A stretch of 64,000 nt of DNA. It comes from an uncultured Bacillota bacterium (GTDB lineage: Bacteria > Bacillota > Clostridia > Oscillospirales > Oscillospiraceae). Each line of letters opens with the position of its first letter. The stretch's first letter is position 1. The position numbers were made by a program, and so were the translations under genes. Where the stretch lies: contig CANSDP010000001.1 in assembly GCA_947645675.1 (NCBI GenBank), forward strand, positions 1 to 64,000, written 5' to 3'. Under the pieces are notes generated by a model. It searched no databases and had not been told where the DNA came from. It saw only the letters and a program-made list of their open reading frames with translations. Below, in pieces: positions 38,824 to 47,178 of this stretch.

Positions 38824-39446
38824 GGCAGAATGCGGACAGCGCGCCCCTCTACCGTCAATCTGCCCTGGCAGAACAGGCTGACGGCCTGGGGCAGGAGCTT
38901 CCACTCGCACTGCTCCATAATCCGGCGCTGTAGGGTCTCCGGGGTGTCCTCCGGGAGGACGTCCGCCGCCCGCTGGAGGATGATGGGGCCGGCGTCGCAC
39001 TCCTCGGTGACGAAGTGGACGGTGGCTCCCGAGACCTTGACGCCGTAAGCCAGGGCCTTCTCATGGACGTGGAGGCCGTAGCATCCCGGGCCACAGAAGG
39101 AGGGGATCAGGGAGGGGTGGACATTGATGACGGCATTATTATAAACCTCAAAGAGTTCATGGGTTACAATAGTCATAAAACCGGCCATGACCACCAGATC
39201 AATGGACAATTCCCGCAGCTTTTCCACCAGCGCCGATGTCATAGCCTGGCTGGAGGGGTAGCCCTTCCGGTCCAGCACATATCCAGGGATGCCGGCGTTT
39301 TTGGCCCGCTCCAAGGCATAGGCGTCGGGCACGGAGGAGATGACAACGGCGATCTCTCCGTTGACGATCTCCCCCCGGCCCTGGGCGTCGATGAGGGCCT
39401 GCAAATTTGTTCCGCCCCCGGACACTAACACAGCGATTTTTTTCAT
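38820..39446 (-). CDS. purN: Phosphoribosylglycinamide formyltransferase
   Basis: A 208-residue GART: KIAVLVSGGGTNLQALIDAQ, AGFMTIVTHELFEVYNNAVI, catalytic Asn-His-Asp region in NVHPSLIPSFCGPGCYGLHV, and GATVHFVTEECDAGPIILQR. It transfers a formyl group from 10-formyl-THF to GAR. The ATG at 39446 overlaps the purM stop (ATGA). The final codons run to a TAG inside a family B repeat, so the natural end may differ by a few residues. Confidence 0.96.
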   Translation of the reverse strand: MKKIAVLVSGGGTNLQALIDAQGRGEIVNGEIAVVISSVPDAYALERAKNAGIPGYVLDRKGYPSSQAMTSALVEKLRELSIDLVVMAGFMTIVTHELFEVYNNAVINVHPSLIPSFCGPGCYGLHVHEKALAYGVKVSGATVHFVTEECDAGPIILQRAADVLPEDTPETLQRRIMEQCEWKLLPQAVSLFCQGRLTVEGRAVRILP

Positions 39447-40507
39447 TCGATTGTACCTATATTAGCTCCGATTACTACGCCGTGGCGGCCCTTGCCCACC
39501 ACGCCGATGGTATTGGCGTCCTCTCCGGCGGCGCGGAGGATGTCCAGCGCCTTTTGCTCCTGGTCCTCAGGGACGGCCAGCACCATGCCCAGACCCATGT
39601 TGAAGGTGTTGTACATGTCCCGTTCGGGGATATCTCCTCGACTTTGGATCAACTCAAAGATGGGCAGATGGGGCAGCTTGTCCCCCATCAGGAAGGCGGA
39701 CAGCCCTTCGGGCAGCATCCGGGGGATGTTCTCATAGAAGCCGCCGCCGGTGATGTGGCTGGCGCCGTGGAGGTCTACCCCGCCGTCGATGAGGGCCAGG
39801 ACAGGCTTTACATAGAGCTTGGTGGGGGCCAGCAGGGCCTCGCCCAGGGACTTGCCCTGAAGCTCGTCCATGGGGGTATTCAGGCCGGCGTGCTCGATGT
39901 CAAAGACCTTGCGCACCAGGGAGAAGCCGTTGGAGTGGACCCCGGAGGAGGTGAGTCCGATGAGGACGTCCCCCTCAGCCACCCTGGAGCCGTCGATGAT
40001 CTTCTCACGGTCCACCACGCCCACGGCGAAGCCGGCCAGGTCGTAGTCCTCGGGGGCCATCAGGCCGGGGTGCTCGGCGGTCTCGCCGCCGATGAGGGCG
40101 CAGCCCGACTGGACGCAGCCCTCAGCCACGCCGGAGACGATCGCTGCCACCTTCTCCGGCTCGTTTTTGCCGATGGCGATGTAGTCCAGGAAGAACAGGG
40201 GCCGCGCGCCGCAGCAGATGATGTCGTTGACGCACATAGCCACGCAGTCGATACCGATGGTGTCGTGCTTGTCCAGCAGCTGGGCCAGACGGATCTTGGT
40301 GCCTACGCCGTCGGTGCCGGACACCAGCACCGGCTCCTTCATCCCGGACAGATCGGGGGCAAAGAGGCCTCCGAAGCCGCCGATGCCGCTGACCACGCCG
40401 GGAATCATGGTCCGGGCCACATGCTTTTTCATCAGCTGGACGCCCTTGTAGCCAGCCTCAATGTCCACGCCGGCGGCGGCGTAGGACGCGGAATGGGAAT
40501 TTTCCAT
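39443..40507 (-). CDS. purM: Phosphoribosylformylglycinamidine cyclo-ligase
   Basis: A 354-residue AIR synthetase: SYAAAGVDIEAGYKGVQLMK, VSGTDGVGTKIRLAQLLDKH, CVAMCVNDIICCGARPLFFL, LIGGETAEHPGLMAPEDYDL, THITGGGFYENIPR-like motif at ASHITGGGFYENIPRMLPEG. It makes AIR from FGAM with ATP. ATG 40507 follows GGAGGTATTCCCT; the TTG five codons upstream lies in the ribosome site. It is coupled to purN by overlap. Confidence 0.97.
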   Translation of the reverse strand: MENSHSASYAAAGVDIEAGYKGVQLMKKHVARTMIPGVVSGIGGFGGLFAPDLSGMKEPVLVSGTDGVGTKIRLAQLLDKHDTIGIDCVAMCVNDIICCGARPLFFLDYIAIGKNEPEKVAAIVSGVAEGCVQSGCALIGGETAEHPGLMAPEDYDLAGFAVGVVDREKIIDGSRVAEGDVLIGLTSSGVHSNGFSLVRKVFDIEHAGLNTPMDELQGKSLGEALLAPTKLYVKPVLALIDGGVDLHGASHITGGGFYENIPRMLPEGLSAFLMGDKLPHLPIFELIQSRGDIPERDMYNTFNMGLGMVLAVPEDQEQKALDILRAAGEDANTIGVVGKGRHGVVIGANIGTIE

Positions 40508-40531
40508 AGGGAATACCTCCAAATTTATGGT

Positions 40532-40607
40532 GTAGAGGCGGATATCATCCGCCCGTCTCTATCGTAATCTGACAGGCATCGTGCGGGCGGATAATATCCG
40601 CCCCTAC
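40532..40607. repeat. Intergenic GC-rich repeat, family B, copy 4
   Basis: GTAGAGGCGGATATCATCCG at one end and GGCGGATAATATCCGCCCCTAC at the other. It lies between purM and purF, ten bases after the purF stop. Confidence 0.75.
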
Positions 40608-40616
40608 AGAGGGGGC

Positions 40617-42041
40617 CTATTCCTTCCCCGACCAGCAGTAGGTACACACCTTGTCCTTGTCGATACCGATGGCCTCCAGCAGGCCGTCCAGGGACTGGTA
40701 ACCCAGGGAGTCGAAGCCGAACTTTTCACAAATGGCCTTCAGCATGCACTGGCCACGTTGGGTGGAGGCGTCGGCGTACTCATCCACATGCTTCTGGCCC
40801 GCGGCCCCCTCCAGGTCCTGAATGGTTCGGCGGGCGAGGAGGTCCATGTCGGAGTTTCCCCGGGAGAAGTTCAGATACTTGCAGCTGTACATGATAGGGG
40901 GACAGGCGGAGCGCATATGGACCTCCTGGGCCCCCGACTCATAGAGGAACTCCACCGTCTCCCGCAGCTGAGTGCCCCGGACGATGGAGTCGTCCACAAA
41001 GAGCAGACGCTGGTTTTGGATCAGCTCGGGGACGGGGATCTGCTTCATCTTGGCCACCTGACTGCGGACGGCCTGGTTGTCGGGCATAAAGGACCGGGGC
41101 CAGGTGGGAGTGTATTTTACAAAGGGGCGGGCGAAGTGGGCCTGGCTGGCGTTGGCGTAGCCGATGGCGTGGGGGATGCCCGAGTCGGGCACACCGGCCA
41201 CGTAGTCCACCTGGGGCAGCGTGCCCCGCTCCTGCTCGTCCCGGGCCATAATGGCCCCGTTGCGGTAGCGCATGAGCTCCACATTGATGCCCTCATAATT
41301 GGAGTTTGGATAGCCGTAATAGCTCCAGAGGAAGGCGCAGATTTTCATCTCCTGGCCGGGGGGGGAGATGGTCTCAAAGCCTTGGGCGGTGATGCGGACA
41401 ATCTCCCGAGGCCCCAGCTCATAGGCGTCCTCATAGCCCAGCTTGTGATAGGCGAAGGACTCGAAGGAGACGCAGTGTCCCTCCTCGCCCCTGCCGATGA
41501 GGACGGGCAGGCGTCCCACCCGGTCCCGGGCGGCGACGATCTCCCCGCTGGCGGTGAGGATGAGCAGGGTAAGAGAGCCCGCTACCGCCTCCTGGGCGTG
41601 GAGGATGCCGTCAACCAGATTGTCCTTCTGGTTGATGAGGGCGGCGGCCAGCTCGGTGGAGTTGACCTTGCCCGAGCTCATAGCCATAAACTGGTGGCCG
41701 TGGTCGGAGAAATATTGGTCCACCAGCTCCTCAGCATTGTTGATGATGCCCACAGTGGTAATGGCGTACAGTCCCAGGTGGGACCGCACCAGCAGAGGCT
41801 GAGGGTCGGTGTCGCTGATGCAGCCGATGCCGGAGCAGCCGTGGAATTTGGATAGGTCCTTCTCGAACTTGGTCCGGAAGGGCGTGTTTTCGATGGAGTG
41901 AATCTGCCGCTGGAACCCGTCCTTGGCGTCATGGAGGATCATGCCGCCCCGGCGGGTGCCCAGATGGGAGTGGTAGTCCACCCCGAAAAAGATATCAAGT
42001 GAGACGTCCCGCGTAGAGACGGCGCCAAAAAAACCACCCAT
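40617..42041 (-). CDS. purF: Amidophosphoribosyltransferase-like protein lacking the N-terminal catalytic Cys
   Basis: A 474-residue PurF-family protein. The C-terminal phosphoribosyltransferase half is intact: VAGVPDSGIPHAIGYANASQ, RLLFVDDSIVRGTQLRETVE (PRPP loop), GAQEVHMRSACPPIMYSCKY. The N-terminal glutaminase half begins MGGFFGAVSTRDVSLDIFFG: the nucleophile Cys expected at position 2 is Gly. The GHVRYST-like and HNGN-like glutamine-binding motifs are replaced (GCISDTDPQPLLV, TTVGIINNAEELV), although DYHSHLGTRRGGM is conserved. Free ammonia or a partner glutaminase would then be needed. Similar MGGFF-type proteins are known from other gut Clostridia. It follows purE by 11 bases. Confidence 0.88.
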   Translation of the reverse strand: MGGFFGAVSTRDVSLDIFFGVDYHSHLGTRRGGMILHDAKDGFQRQIHSIENTPFRTKFEKDLSKFHGCSGIGCISDTDPQPLLVRSHLGLYAITTVGIINNAEELVDQYFSDHGHQFMAMSSGKVNSTELAAALINQKDNLVDGILHAQEAVAGSLTLLILTASGEIVAARDRVGRLPVLIGRGEEGHCVSFESFAYHKLGYEDAYELGPREIVRITAQGFETISPPGQEMKICAFLWSYYGYPNSNYEGINVELMRYRNGAIMARDEQERGTLPQVDYVAGVPDSGIPHAIGYANASQAHFARPFVKYTPTWPRSFMPDNQAVRSQVAKMKQIPVPELIQNQRLLFVDDSIVRGTQLRETVEFLYESGAQEVHMRSACPPIMYSCKYLNFSRGNSDMDLLARRTIQDLEGAAGQKHVDEYADASTQRGQCMLKAICEKFGFDSLGYQSLDGLLEAIGIDKDKVCTYCWSGKE

Positions 42042-42052
42042 ATGCTCCTCCC

Positions 42053-42547
42053 TCAGCCCTTCAGCTCCGCCTGGAGCTTGGCCTCCTTGCCGGCAATTTG
42101 CTGCGCCATTTTCTCCCGGGCCTCGTCCAGCCGGGCGGCGAGGGCGTCGTCGGAGACGGCCAGGATCTGAGCGGCCAGCACGGCGGCGTTTTTGGCTCCG
42201 TTGATGGCGACGGTGGCCACGGGGATGCCGCTGGGCATTTGGACGGTGGCCAGCAGGGCGTCCAGACCGTCCATAGCGCCCCCCTTCATGGGGATGCCGA
42301 TAACGGGCAGAGTGGAATTGCCGGCGAAGGCCCCAGCCAGATGGGCGGCCATACCGGCGGCGCAGATCAGCACGCCGAAGCCGTTGGCCCGAGCGTTTTT
42401 GGCGAACTCCGCGGCGGCGGCGGGGGTGCGGTGGGCGCTGAGAATGTGGGCCTCGTAGGGGATGCCGAACTCGTCCAGCTGGGCGCAGGCCCCCTTGACC
42501 ACCGGCCAGTCGCTGTCTGAACCCATGATAACGGCTACTTTTTTCAT
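42053..42547 (-). CDS. purE: N5-carboxyaminoimidazole ribonucleotide mutase
   Basis: A 164-residue class I PurE: VAVIMGSDSDWPVVKGACAQ, YEAHILSAHRTPAAAAEFAK, VLICAAGMAAHLAGAFAGNS, VIGIPMKGGAMDGLDALLAT, GIPVATVAINGAKNAAVLAA. It moves the carboxyl group of N5-CAIR to give CAIR. ATG 42547 has AGAGGAGTG upstream. It is the first structural gene of the operon, just downstream of a leader peptide and attenuator hairpin. Confidence 0.96.
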   Translation of the reverse strand: MKKVAVIMGSDSDWPVVKGACAQLDEFGIPYEAHILSAHRTPAAAAEFAKNARANGFGVLICAAGMAAHLAGAFAGNSTLPVIGIPMKGGAMDGLDALLATVQMPSGIPVATVAINGAKNAAVLAAQILAVSDDALAARLDEAREKMAQQIAGKEAKLQAELKG

Positions 42548-42568
42548 AAAAAACACTCCTCTTTCTGT

Positions 42569-42604
42569 TAAAAACGCAGGCTATCTGCGGGTACAGATAG
42601 CCTG
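42569..42604 (-). terminator. Attenuator-type terminator upstream of purE
   Basis: On the minus strand CAGGCTATCTG-TACCCG-CAGATAGCCTG is a perfect 11-pair stem followed by CGTTTTT. It lies between the leader peptide stop and the purE ribosome site, so it must be read through for operon expression. Confidence 0.8.
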
Positions 42605-42611
42605 TAGGATA

Positions 42612-42674
42612 TTATGGGGCGATTTTGAGCGGATTGAGGCCATAGGACCGCCGGGATCGGAAAAAGCGGAACAT
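42612..42674 (-). CDS. Leader peptide of the pur operon (20 aa)
   Basis: ATG 42674 is preceded by GAGAGGAGGGTCC. The peptide is MFRFFRSRRSYGLNPLKIAP, ending in TAA eight bases before the terminator stem. It is rich in Phe and Arg at the start. Its position between the promoter and a terminator, with a strong ribosome site, is the design of a translation-sensitive attenuator. Confidence 0.6.
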   Translation of the reverse strand: MFRFFRSRRSYGLNPLKIAP

Positions 42675-42709
42675 AATGGACCCTCCTCTCAATGTGTGCT
42701 CGAGATGTC

Positions 42710-42738
42710 ATTTTATAGGAAAATGCTCGGTTTTGCAA
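42710..42738 (-). promoter_or_regulatory. Probable pur operon promoter
   Basis: On the minus strand TTGCAA (42738-42733), 17 bases, TAAAAT (42715-42710), about 36 bases before the leader peptide start. Confidence 0.6.
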
Positions 42739-42806
42739 GAGGAAGCGGCAAATTCGTAAATTTGTACAAGAATTTCGGGGGAGGGGACAAAAAACTGGCG
42801 GAGGGG

Positions 42807-43898
42807 TCACAGCAGGCCGGCGGTGGTGAGGATGCGCTCCACCTCGCCGGCCCGGCGGGGCCAGGCGGCCTGGGCGGCCCGGTCCATCCGCCGCTGGGAG
42901 ACGAAGCCGGGGGCCTCCTCCAGGGCGTGGGCACAGAGGGTGATAAACTCCTCCGGGCCGCTGGCGTTGTATACCACGTCGGGGAAGCACTCCACCTGGC
43001 CGGGCCAGAGCATGGACACCACCGGCTTGCCCGTGGCCAGGTACTCATACAGCCTGGGGGAGACCACGTCGTCATAGGGCCGGTCCTCCCGAAGCAGGTC
43101 CAGCAGCACGTCGCAGCGGTAGAGCCAGTCGGACACCTCGGCGGCGGGCCGGGGCCCGGGGAGAAAGACGTTGGACAGCTGGTCCAGCGGCTGGAGGAAG
43201 GGGTTGCCCTTCTCAACGGGCCCTATCAGAAGAAAGCCCCAGTCGGGCCGGGTCTGGGCGGCGTAGAGAACGGGGGAGAGGTCCAGCTCCTGCCGGATGG
43301 TGCCGCTCCAGCCGAAGATGGGGGCGGTCACCCCGGGGAGGGGGTCGGGCCGGCGGGTGTTGGGGTCGAAGAGGGGCAGGTTGATGCCGTTGGGCAGCAG
43401 GGCGATGTTGGCGCTGCACGGGGACAGCCGGTCGGCCAGCTGGGGGGAGGCGGCGAAAACCACGTCGGCGGCCTGGGCCAGACTGCCCTCCCAGTGGGGC
43501 GGAAGGCCCTCCCAGTTCCGGTCGCAGTCGTAGACCAGGGCGCTGTACTCCAGCTTGTCCAGCAAGTGGACGTGGCGGGGGTGGGTGGTCCACAGCAGGG
43601 GCTCGGAGAAGCGCCGCCTGGAGGCGGCGGCCTGAATGAAGCGAATGATCTTGTTCCAGGCCCGCTGGAACAGGAATCGGTGCTGCTCTGAAATAGGGGC
43701 GCGGATGGGGGGCAGGGTATAGGCGATCACATTGGGCCGTACCTGGGTTCCCCGCTTTAAAAAAGACCGGTCCTTGACCGACTGGGCGGGGGAAAAATAT
43801 AAAACCTGGGCGTCCCGCAGGCGGGAGATGAGCTGCTGCGTGCGGCTGGGCAGGACGGTGGACCAGGGCTCGTTTGCCAGACAGAGGATTTGCTTCAA
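42807..43898 (-). CDS. Glycosyltransferase (GT4-like)
   Basis: A 363-residue protein: an N-terminal Rossmann-like half (ILCLANEPWSTVLPSRTQQL, WTTHPRHVHLLDKLEYSALV, YDCDRNWEGLP) and a C-terminal half (FGWSGTIRQELDLSPVLYAA, WGFLLIGPVEKGNPFLQPLD, VVSPRLYEYLATGKPVVSML) with the Glu-rich sugar-nucleotide site typical of GT-B retaining enzymes. The acceptor is probably an envelope glycan; the donor is unknown. The gene stands alone, with no terminator seen before the pur promoter. Confidence 0.8.
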   Translation of the reverse strand: MKQILCLANEPWSTVLPSRTQQLISRLRDAQVLYFSPAQSVKDRSFLKRGTQVRPNVIAYTLPPIRAPISEQHRFLFQRAWNKIIRFIQAAASRRRFSEPLLWTTHPRHVHLLDKLEYSALVYDCDRNWEGLPPHWEGSLAQAADVVFAASPQLADRLSPCSANIALLPNGINLPLFDPNTRRPDPLPGVTAPIFGWSGTIRQELDLSPVLYAAQTRPDWGFLLIGPVEKGNPFLQPLDQLSNVFLPGPRPAAEVSDWLYRCDVLLDLLREDRPYDDVVSPRLYEYLATGKPVVSMLWPGQVECFPDVVYNASGPEEFITLCAHALEEAPGFVSQRRMDRAAQAAWPRRAGEVERILTTAGLL

Positions 43899-44031
43899 GA
43901 AGGGAGACCTCCCTTATTGCTAGAATCAAGAAAATAGCGTTGACTTGCGCTGGGTTTTCCTCTATTATAAGCTTTGAACAGCGGTTCGTCAAGACGGCTG
44001 GTTGACATAAAATAAAGGAGGCGTGCCCGAA

Positions 44032-44580
44032 ATGCTGGACACCTTGCTGCGGCTGGATGGAGAGCTGCTTCTGTCCATTCAATCCCTCCATCAGCCCTGG
44101 CTGGACCCTGTAGTCTCGCTGTATACCATGCTGGGGGACGCGGGGCTGATGTGGATTGCCCTGTCCCTGGCTATGCTGATATGGAAGCCCACCAGAAGGG
44201 CGGGCGGGACGGCCCTCCTGGCCCTGGTCCTGGGACTGCTGGTGACCAATATCACCATCAAGCCTCTGGTGGAGCGGGCCCGGCCCTGGCTGGTGCTGGA
44301 GCTCACCCCGCTGGTGACGGAGAACGACCCCAATTCCTTCCCGTCGGGCCACACCTGCGCGGCCTTTGCCGCCGGCCTGTCCTGGGCCCGGGCTCTGCCC
44401 TGGCGGTGGGGACGGATCGCCGCCGTAGTGCTGGCCGTCCTGATGGGCCTGTCCCGGCTGTATGTGGGGGTCCACTTTCCCACCGACGTGGCGGCGGGAG
44501 CTGTGATCGGCGCTCTGTGCGCCTGGGCGGCGTGGAGGGCGTGCGAGGCCTATGAGGAGCGAAAAAACCGGGTCTATTGA
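44032..44580 (+). CDS. PAP2-family membrane phosphatase
   Basis: A 182-residue multi-pass protein (helices at about 25-50, 55-75, 115-135 and 140-165) with the three PAP2 motifs: KPLVERARPWL, PSGHTCAAFAAGLSWAR, and SRLYVGVHFPTDVAAG with catalytic His. It may dephosphorylate undecaprenyl pyrophosphate (BcrC type) or a phosphatidyl lipid at the outer face of the membrane. AAAGGAGG is ten bases before ATG 44032; the in-frame GTG 44023 touches the ribosome site. It precedes the aminotransferase gene by 36 bases. Confidence 0.9.
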   Translation: MLDTLLRLDGELLLSIQSLHQPWLDPVVSLYTMLGDAGLMWIALSLAMLIWKPTRRAGGTALLALVLGLLVTNITIKPLVERARPWLVLELTPLVTENDPNSFPSGHTCAAFAAGLSWARALPWRWGRIAAVVLAVLMGLSRLYVGVHFPTDVAAGAVIGALCAWAAWRACEAYEERKNRVY

Positions 44581-44616
44581 TTTCGGTATCAAAAAATAAA
44601 GAGAGGAAGCGTAATC

Positions 44617-45465
44617 ATGTGGGAAAGTGTCGGCTATTATAACGGAGTGATGGGTCCCCTGGAGGAGATGCAGGTGCCCATGGGGGACCGGGCGCTCTAC
44701 TTCGGAGACGGGATCTACGAGGCCACCTGTGTGGCGAACCGGATTCCCTTCGCCCTGGAGGAGCACCTGGACCGGATGTACAACAGCCTGCGGCTGCTGG
44801 AGATCCCCTTCAGGATGGAGCGGGAGCGGGTGCGGGCGGAGCTGCAAAGGGTGATCGACGCGGCGGCGGACAGCCCCATTCATTTTCTGTACTGGCAGAT
44901 CACCCGGGGCAACAGCCCCCGGAACCATGTATTCCCCCAGGGGGTGGAGCCCTCCCTGATGATTTTTGTCAAGCCCCACGCCATGAAGCCTATGGATATC
45001 CCATACAAGCTGATTTCCCTGGAGGACAACCGCTTTAACCTGTGCAACATCAAGACGCTGAACCTGATTCCCAGCGTGCTCGCCAACCAGCGGGCGGCGG
45101 AGCGGGGCTGTGACGAGGCGGTGCTCCACCGGGGCAGCCGGGTGACCGAGTGCGCCCACAGCAACATCTCCATCCTGAAGGACGGCGTACTGCGCACCGC
45201 CCCTACCGACGAGCTGATTCTTCCCGGCATCACCCGCAAGCATCTGCTGGCCCTGGCCAAGGAGCACGGCATCCCCGTTCTGGAGGAGCCCTTCTCCATG
45301 GTGGAGCTGATGAACGCCGACGAGGTCATCGTCACCAGCTCCAGCGCCCTGTGCATGAAGGTGGAGTCCATCGACGGCATCCCCGTGGGCGGGAAGGACC
45401 CTCAGCGGCTGAAGCTGCTCCAGGACGCCTATCTGGCCAAGTTCCAGCGGGAGACGGCGAAATAA
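44617..45465 (+). CDS. dat: D-amino acid aminotransferase (class IV)
   Basis: A 282-residue PLP enzyme of fold type IV: MGDRALYFGDGIYEATCVAN, HLDRMYNSLRLLEIPF, catalytic Lys in NLCNIKTLNLIPSVLANQRA, VTECAHSNISILKDGVL, LPGITRKHLLALAKEHGIPV, EVIVTSSSALCMKV. The arrangement favours D-alanine transaminase (D-Ala + 2-oxoglutarate to pyruvate + D-Glu), used for peptidoglycan precursors; a branched-chain aminotransferase is less likely at this length. GAGAGGAAGCG precedes the ATG. Confidence 0.92.
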   Translation: MWESVGYYNGVMGPLEEMQVPMGDRALYFGDGIYEATCVANRIPFALEEHLDRMYNSLRLLEIPFRMERERVRAELQRVIDAAADSPIHFLYWQITRGNSPRNHVFPQGVEPSLMIFVKPHAMKPMDIPYKLISLEDNRFNLCNIKTLNLIPSVLANQRAAERGCDEAVLHRGSRVTECAHSNISILKDGVLRTAPTDELILPGITRKHLLALAKEHGIPVLEEPFSMVELMNADEVIVTSSSALCMKVESIDGIPVGGKDPQRLKLLQDAYLAKFQRETAK

Positions 45466-45471
45466 CAAGGA

Positions 45472-45502
45472 AAAGGGCCCCGGCTTTCGCCGGGGCCCTT
45501 CG
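45472..45502. terminator. Bidirectional terminator
   Basis: AAAAGGGCCCCGGC-TTTC-GCCGGGGCCCTT between the convergent aminotransferase and symporter genes. Confidence 0.85.
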
Positions 45503-45515
45503 CTGTTTGCGTGAA

Positions 45516-46961
45516 TTAGTTCCAGAAATCGGTCTTTTCCCGCAGTCCGATAGAGGAGGCCTTGAAGGTGGGGTCCTTGCCCCGAGCGCGCTGGTCGGTG
45601 TAATCCTTCAGCGCCTTCATGGCGGTATTGCCCAGAATGACGATAACGGGCAGATTGATGATAGCCATAAAGCCCATCAGTACGTCCGCGATGTCCCAAG
45701 CCAGGCGGACCTTCAACAGAGCGCCCGCAAACACCAGCAGGACGGCGGCAAGGTTGAAGATGGTGGTGCCGGTCTTGCCCACCTTACGGCCGGCAATGTA
45801 GTTCATACAGCCCTCGCAGTAATACAGGTTGCCCAGCAGGGTGGTGAAGGCGAAGAGGAGCAGGGCAAAGGTGATGAAGATCGGGCCGAAGCCGCCGAAG
45901 ATGGTAGCCAGGGAGGCCTGCACCAGGGGAGCGCCCTCCAGACCGCCCTTGATGTCAACGCCGGTGGACAGGGTCATCATGGCGGTGGCGGTACACACCA
46001 GAATGGTGTCGATGAACACGGACAGCATCTGCACCAGACCCTGCTTTACAGGGTGGGACACGTCGGCCGCGGCGGCGGCGTTGGGGGCAGAGCCGATACC
46101 GGCCTCGTTGGAGTACAGGCCGCGCTTGATGCCCTGCATCACGCAGGAGCCCATGAAGCCGCCGAAAATGGCCTGGAAGTCGAAGGCCTCAACAAAAATC
46201 TTGGCCAGCACGCCGGGGATAGCGGTGATGTTCATCACCATGACCAAAATGGCCATCAGGATGTAAATGACGCCCATCACAGGGACCATCACGCCAGTGA
46301 CCTTGACGATGCGCTTGCCGCCGCCGAAGATGCAAATGGACACCAGAACCGCCAGAACCGCGCCGCCGATCAGGGAGACCATGCTGATCTCCTTGCCGAA
46401 CAGAACAACAGTACCCGCCGCCTCATAGAAGCTGTAGCTGGTAAAGCTGCTAATCAGGTTGAAGGAGGCCAGCATATTAAAGCCGCCGGCGTAGGTGGCG
46501 ATGAGGATCACAGCGAAGATGACGCCCAGCGCGCGGCTGTGCAGGGCGGCCTCGATGTAGTAGGAGGGGCCGCCGTAGCTTCCGCCCTCGGGGTTCTTTT
46601 TCTTATAAATCTGGGCCAGGGTGCTCTCTACAAAGGCGGAGGCCCCGCCGATGATGGCGATGAGCCACATCCAGAACACCGCGCCGTAGCCGCCGGCGGC
46701 AATGGCGGTGGCTACGCCTACGATGTTGCCGGTGCCCACGCGGCTGGCGGTGGAGACCATCAGGGCCTGGAACGCGGAGACGGAGTTTTCTCCCTTGGGC
46801 TTCTCGGTGACGACGCGAATGGATTCGGGCAGCAGCCGCAGCTGGACCAGCTTGCCCCGGAAGGTAAAGTACAGACCTACAGCCAGCAGCATGATGATCA
46901 GAATGTAGCTGTACATCCAACCGCTGATGGTGCCAATCAGATTGGCAAACGCTTCTAACAT
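45516..46961 (-). CDS. Sodium:alanine symporter (AGCS family)
   Basis: A 481-residue transporter with about 11 membrane helices and AGCS motifs: ALMVSTASRVGTGNIVGVAT, YGAVFWMWLIAIIGGASAFV, RGLYSNEAGIGSAPNAAAAA, HPVKQGLVQMLSVFIDTILV. It imports alanine or glycine with Na+. ATG 46961 follows AGAGAGAGAGGG. A TTGCAA-N16-TATACT promoter lies at about 47047-47074 on the minus strand. A second AGCS gene at 51164 is under glycine riboswitch control, so this one is more likely the alanine carrier (inference). Confidence 0.95.
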   Translation of the reverse strand: MLEAFANLIGTISGWMYSYILIIMLLAVGLYFTFRGKLVQLRLLPESIRVVTEKPKGENSVSAFQALMVSTASRVGTGNIVGVATAIAAGGYGAVFWMWLIAIIGGASAFVESTLAQIYKKKNPEGGSYGGPSYYIEAALHSRALGVIFAVILIATYAGGFNMLASFNLISSFTSYSFYEAAGTVVLFGKEISMVSLIGGAVLAVLVSICIFGGGKRIVKVTGVMVPVMGVIYILMAILVMVMNITAIPGVLAKIFVEAFDFQAIFGGFMGSCVMQGIKRGLYSNEAGIGSAPNAAAAADVSHPVKQGLVQMLSVFIDTILVCTATAMMTLSTGVDIKGGLEGAPLVQASLATIFGGFGPIFITFALLLFAFTTLLGNLYYCEGCMNYIAGRKVGKTGTTIFNLAAVLLVFAGALLKVRLAWDIADVLMGFMAIINLPVIVILGNTAMKALKDYTDQRARGKDPTFKASSIGLREKTDFWN

Positions 46962-47178
46962 AGATTTTCCCTCTCTCTCTTAAATTCAGGCAGCTCGGAC
47001 CAAGCCTTATGGGAACCTGGCCCGGATGCCTCGTCGAGAGGTAGTATAGCATAGATTTTTCAACTTGCATAGTATTTCATGCGTGGAATTGCGCTGAATT
47101 TGCTGAAATGACGGGAAAAAAGGAAAATAATTCCAATTATTGCGTCTTTAACACGCGAAATTCAGCCCCGGCGGCGGT

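Noticed and set aside
42560-42720. Purine (guanine) riboswitch before purE
   Set aside because: No TATA...CCNNNTAG-type purine aptamer core or matching three-way junction was visible; the region is better explained by a leader peptide and terminator.
43213-45699. An 828-codon minus-strand frame
   Set aside because: It overlaps the PAP2 and aminotransferase genes on the plus strand and the glycosyltransferase in another frame, all with clear motifs; its own translation has low-complexity shadow composition.
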